This document shows, in pieces, positions 62,682 to 64,000 of a stretch of 64,000 nucleotides of DNA. The DNA is from Lachnospiraceae bacterium. Lineage in GTDB: Bacteria > Bacillota > Clostridia > Lachnospirales > Lachnospiraceae. Under the pieces are notes generated by a model. The model saw only the letters and a program-made list of their open reading frames with translations. It was not told where the DNA came from and did no database searches. How positions within the stretch are numbered: position 1 is the stretch's first letter; each line of letters begins with the position of its first letter. A program made the translations under genes and the position numbers. Location: positions 56,113 to 120,112 of the forward strand of contig JAGBEV010000039.1 in the NCBI GenBank assembly GCA_017936785.1, in the 5' to 3' direction.

Positions 62682-63497
62682 TCAATATTCTTTACCAAAA
62701 ACAATCTTATATCGTTCTTTACATATTCCATCGGAAGCCTTCCAATGATTTACCGGATAACTTCTATCATTGGTAAATTCAGGTGGATTTCTGTCTGATT
62801 CCCCGCAGAATCTGACTGCGTAGCAGGGGTTCCTGTCCGATGATAATACACCACAGATACCAAGAATGTCCAATAACACATCGATTTCCTGCTTATTTGA
62901 TCTTAGTATTTTCTTTTTTGTGATCAGCTTTTGAAGTGCGCCGGCTTTATTTGAAGGTTCAAGTTCATTAACACAATCTAAAATATCATGCAGGATTCCT
63001 TCATCTTCCGCCGTATGTTCCACAACAGGCAATTTCAAAAACTGCTGTAGATCAAACAAAGCATAGTTTGCCTGAACATGCCGGACTCCACCCCATTTAT
63101 ACCGTTCAAAATTCAGCACATTTAATCCGTGGCTCAACTCATATGCATCCGGGGTTATCTTCCACGGATACCAGCCACAGCAATAGCAATGATGATCCTC
63201 AGTGCTTTTATGAGGCGGAATAGATACTGCATACCAGTAACTGCCTAAAGCAGACCTGTATTCCAGTTTTCTTGTGGAAAGGCTGTATAAAAATGTATTT
63301 GCAACATCAGCCGGAGAGATCCGGCTTGTTATCTCCCTTATCTGATCCAGCGTCTCTTCGTGTGATACCGGAGCCGGATAATCAAACATGTAACCTTCAT
63401 TTTTCGCAATTTCAAAGTCCTCATCAGAAATAAGCGGCTTCTTCCAGCCTTTGCTGCACCAATATATATCTAATAAAATCTTCAGTCCCCTATCCAT
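62682..63497 (-). CDS. hypothetical protein
   Basis: The ATG at 63497 follows AGGAGGTGTGAGCAG and gives a 271-residue soluble protein; the longer frame to 63602 runs through a kinase-gene remnant and is not real. A central segment has HHCYCCGWYPWKITPDAYEL, then YKWGGVRHVQANYALFDLQQ, and a C-terminal ILGICGVLSSDRNPCYAVRF. The His/Cys cluster may bind metal. I do not recognise the family. Confidence 0.65.
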   Translation of the reverse strand: MDRGLKILLDIYWCSKGWKKPLISDEDFEIAKNEGYMFDYPAPVSHEETLDQIREITSRISPADVANTFLYSLSTRKLEYRSALGSYWYAVSIPPHKSTEDHHCYCCGWYPWKITPDAYELSHGLNVLNFERYKWGGVRHVQANYALFDLQQFLKLPVVEHTAEDEGILHDILDCVNELEPSNKAGALQKLITKKKILRSNKQEIDVLLDILGICGVLSSDRNPCYAVRFCGESDRNPPEFTNDRSYPVNHWKASDGICKERYKIVFGKEY

Positions 63498-63501
63498 CTG
63501 C

Positions 63502-63591
63502 TCACACCTCCTGCTTTCTCCTGTATTCATCAATATAAAGCAGCCTGCCGGTCGTACCCTGATCAATTGCAAGAATATTCTTTTCTTTTTA
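63502..63591 (-). pseudogene. 5' fragment of an FGGY kinase gene
   Basis: The minus strand reads [20 protein letters not shown], then RRKQEV and TGA. The DNA 63550-63583 differs at about three positions from the start of glpK (61085-61118). Only the N-terminal beta hairpin of an FGGY kinase is left. Confidence 0.7.
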
Positions 63592-64000
63592 TAATCGAGC
63601 ATTCCGCTGTTTTGACAAATCCTATTTTTTCTGCAGTTCTTTTAGAAGCAATATTTTGGTAATGGCATGCCCATACAGGAGCCTTACCTTCTTCAAACAG
63701 CATATTGTATCATCCTGTTTGCTACAATAGCAGCCAGTCCCCGATTCCGATAATCCTTGTCTGTTTCTATCCCAATATCAATTTCTTTACTACTGATTGC
63801 GGCAGAAAATGCCCATGCAGCAATATGATTATCATGTACAATACAATATCCTTTTCCTCTCTACTACAATATATTTATGGTTAATATCCCTTACAGCCAG
63901 TAAGGAATTATCCATCTTATTGCTTAAGCTGTATAATGATGGAGCAATCGGTATATCGGCTTCCTTTCCTGGACTTCGCGTCCGTTTTTGAGACTGATAA
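63563..64000 (-). pseudogene. GNAT acetyltransferase gene with two frameshifts, runs off the right edge
   Basis: Three frames are needed to read a GNAT. First comes KEADIPIAPSLYSLSNKMDN with DINHKYIVVER (about 63857-63970), then YCIVHDNHIAAWAFSAAISS with EIDIGIETDKDYRNRGLAAI (about 63715-63850), then LFEEGKAPVWACHYQNIASK with GFVKTAECSIIKK (about 63590-63710). The ends are typical of acetyl-CoA-binding GNATs. TAG codons and shifted frames break it at about 63707 and 63855. Its 5' end is outside the window or missing. Confidence 0.75.

Noticed and set aside
63497-63602. N-terminal extension of the hypothetical protein at 62682
   Set aside because: The extension reads through the FGGY-kinase remnant in a different frame, while a strong AGGAGG precedes the ATG at 63497.

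Overview
The window looks like chromosomal DNA of a spore-forming anaerobic Clostridia, most likely Lachnospiraceae. The evidence is strong AGGAGG-type ribosome sites, spoVAD and spoVAE, a T-box leader, an SpoVA/HD-GYP neighbourhood, and Firmicutes small families (DUF6472, DUF5721, DUF1653, DUF1294, DUF1284, YqeY). Species cannot be told from the sequence alone. Most genes lie on the minus strand. No rRNA, tRNA, CRISPR array, complete insertion sequence or prophage was seen.

Layout. 1-4.8 kb: an ECF sigma / anti-sigma pair behind two paralogous membrane-anchored proteins with DxDxDG loops, and a divergent membrane-bound XRE regulator. 4.8-9.5 kb: a very large multicopper oxidase of three duplicated cupredoxin units with a DUF2935 protein. 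9.7-21 kb: housekeeping genes, namely a cell-wall amidase, glyA, a lipid kinase, a PAP2 phosphatase, aspS under a T-box, a glycosyltransferase, mutY, a 5'-nucleotidase and yqeY.

21-31.9 kb: an AT-richer accessory stretch. It holds a frameshifted RhuM-Fic gene between 66-bp direct repeats, acetyltransferases (intact and broken), two remnants of polymorphic-toxin tails each coupled to an immunity-like gene, an atypical carbamoyltransferase, an Lnt-like membrane amidohydrolase, two isochorismatase-fold hydrolases, a truncated XRE repressor that keeps its operators, and three small immunity-like genes.

31.9-39.6 kb: holA, comEC, a GerMN lipoprotein, a histidine kinase, a response regulator and comEA, tightly packed behind one promoter: DNA-uptake genes enclosing a two-component system. 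39.7-48.5 kb: a small transporter, an orphan solute-binding protein and arginine biosynthesis (argC, argB, argD; argG divergent). A GNAT and a DUF6472 protein stand where argJ is often found. 48.5-61 kb: a LytTR regulator, DegV, spoVAE, ridA, remnants of a kinase/ABC-permease locus, an HD-GYP protein, spoVAD, a zinc-ribbon Ser/Thr kinase, bioY and glpK. 61.2-64 kb: an XRE regulator, GrpB, an unknown gene and a decayed GNAT joined to a fragment of an FGGY-kinase start.

The observations I rate highest are: the Asn-type specifier (AAC) in the T-box of aspS together with a non-discriminating-type residue in the enzyme; the copper-ligand layout of the giant oxidase; the direct repeats around the RhuM-Fic gene; and the toxin-tail/immunity pairs.
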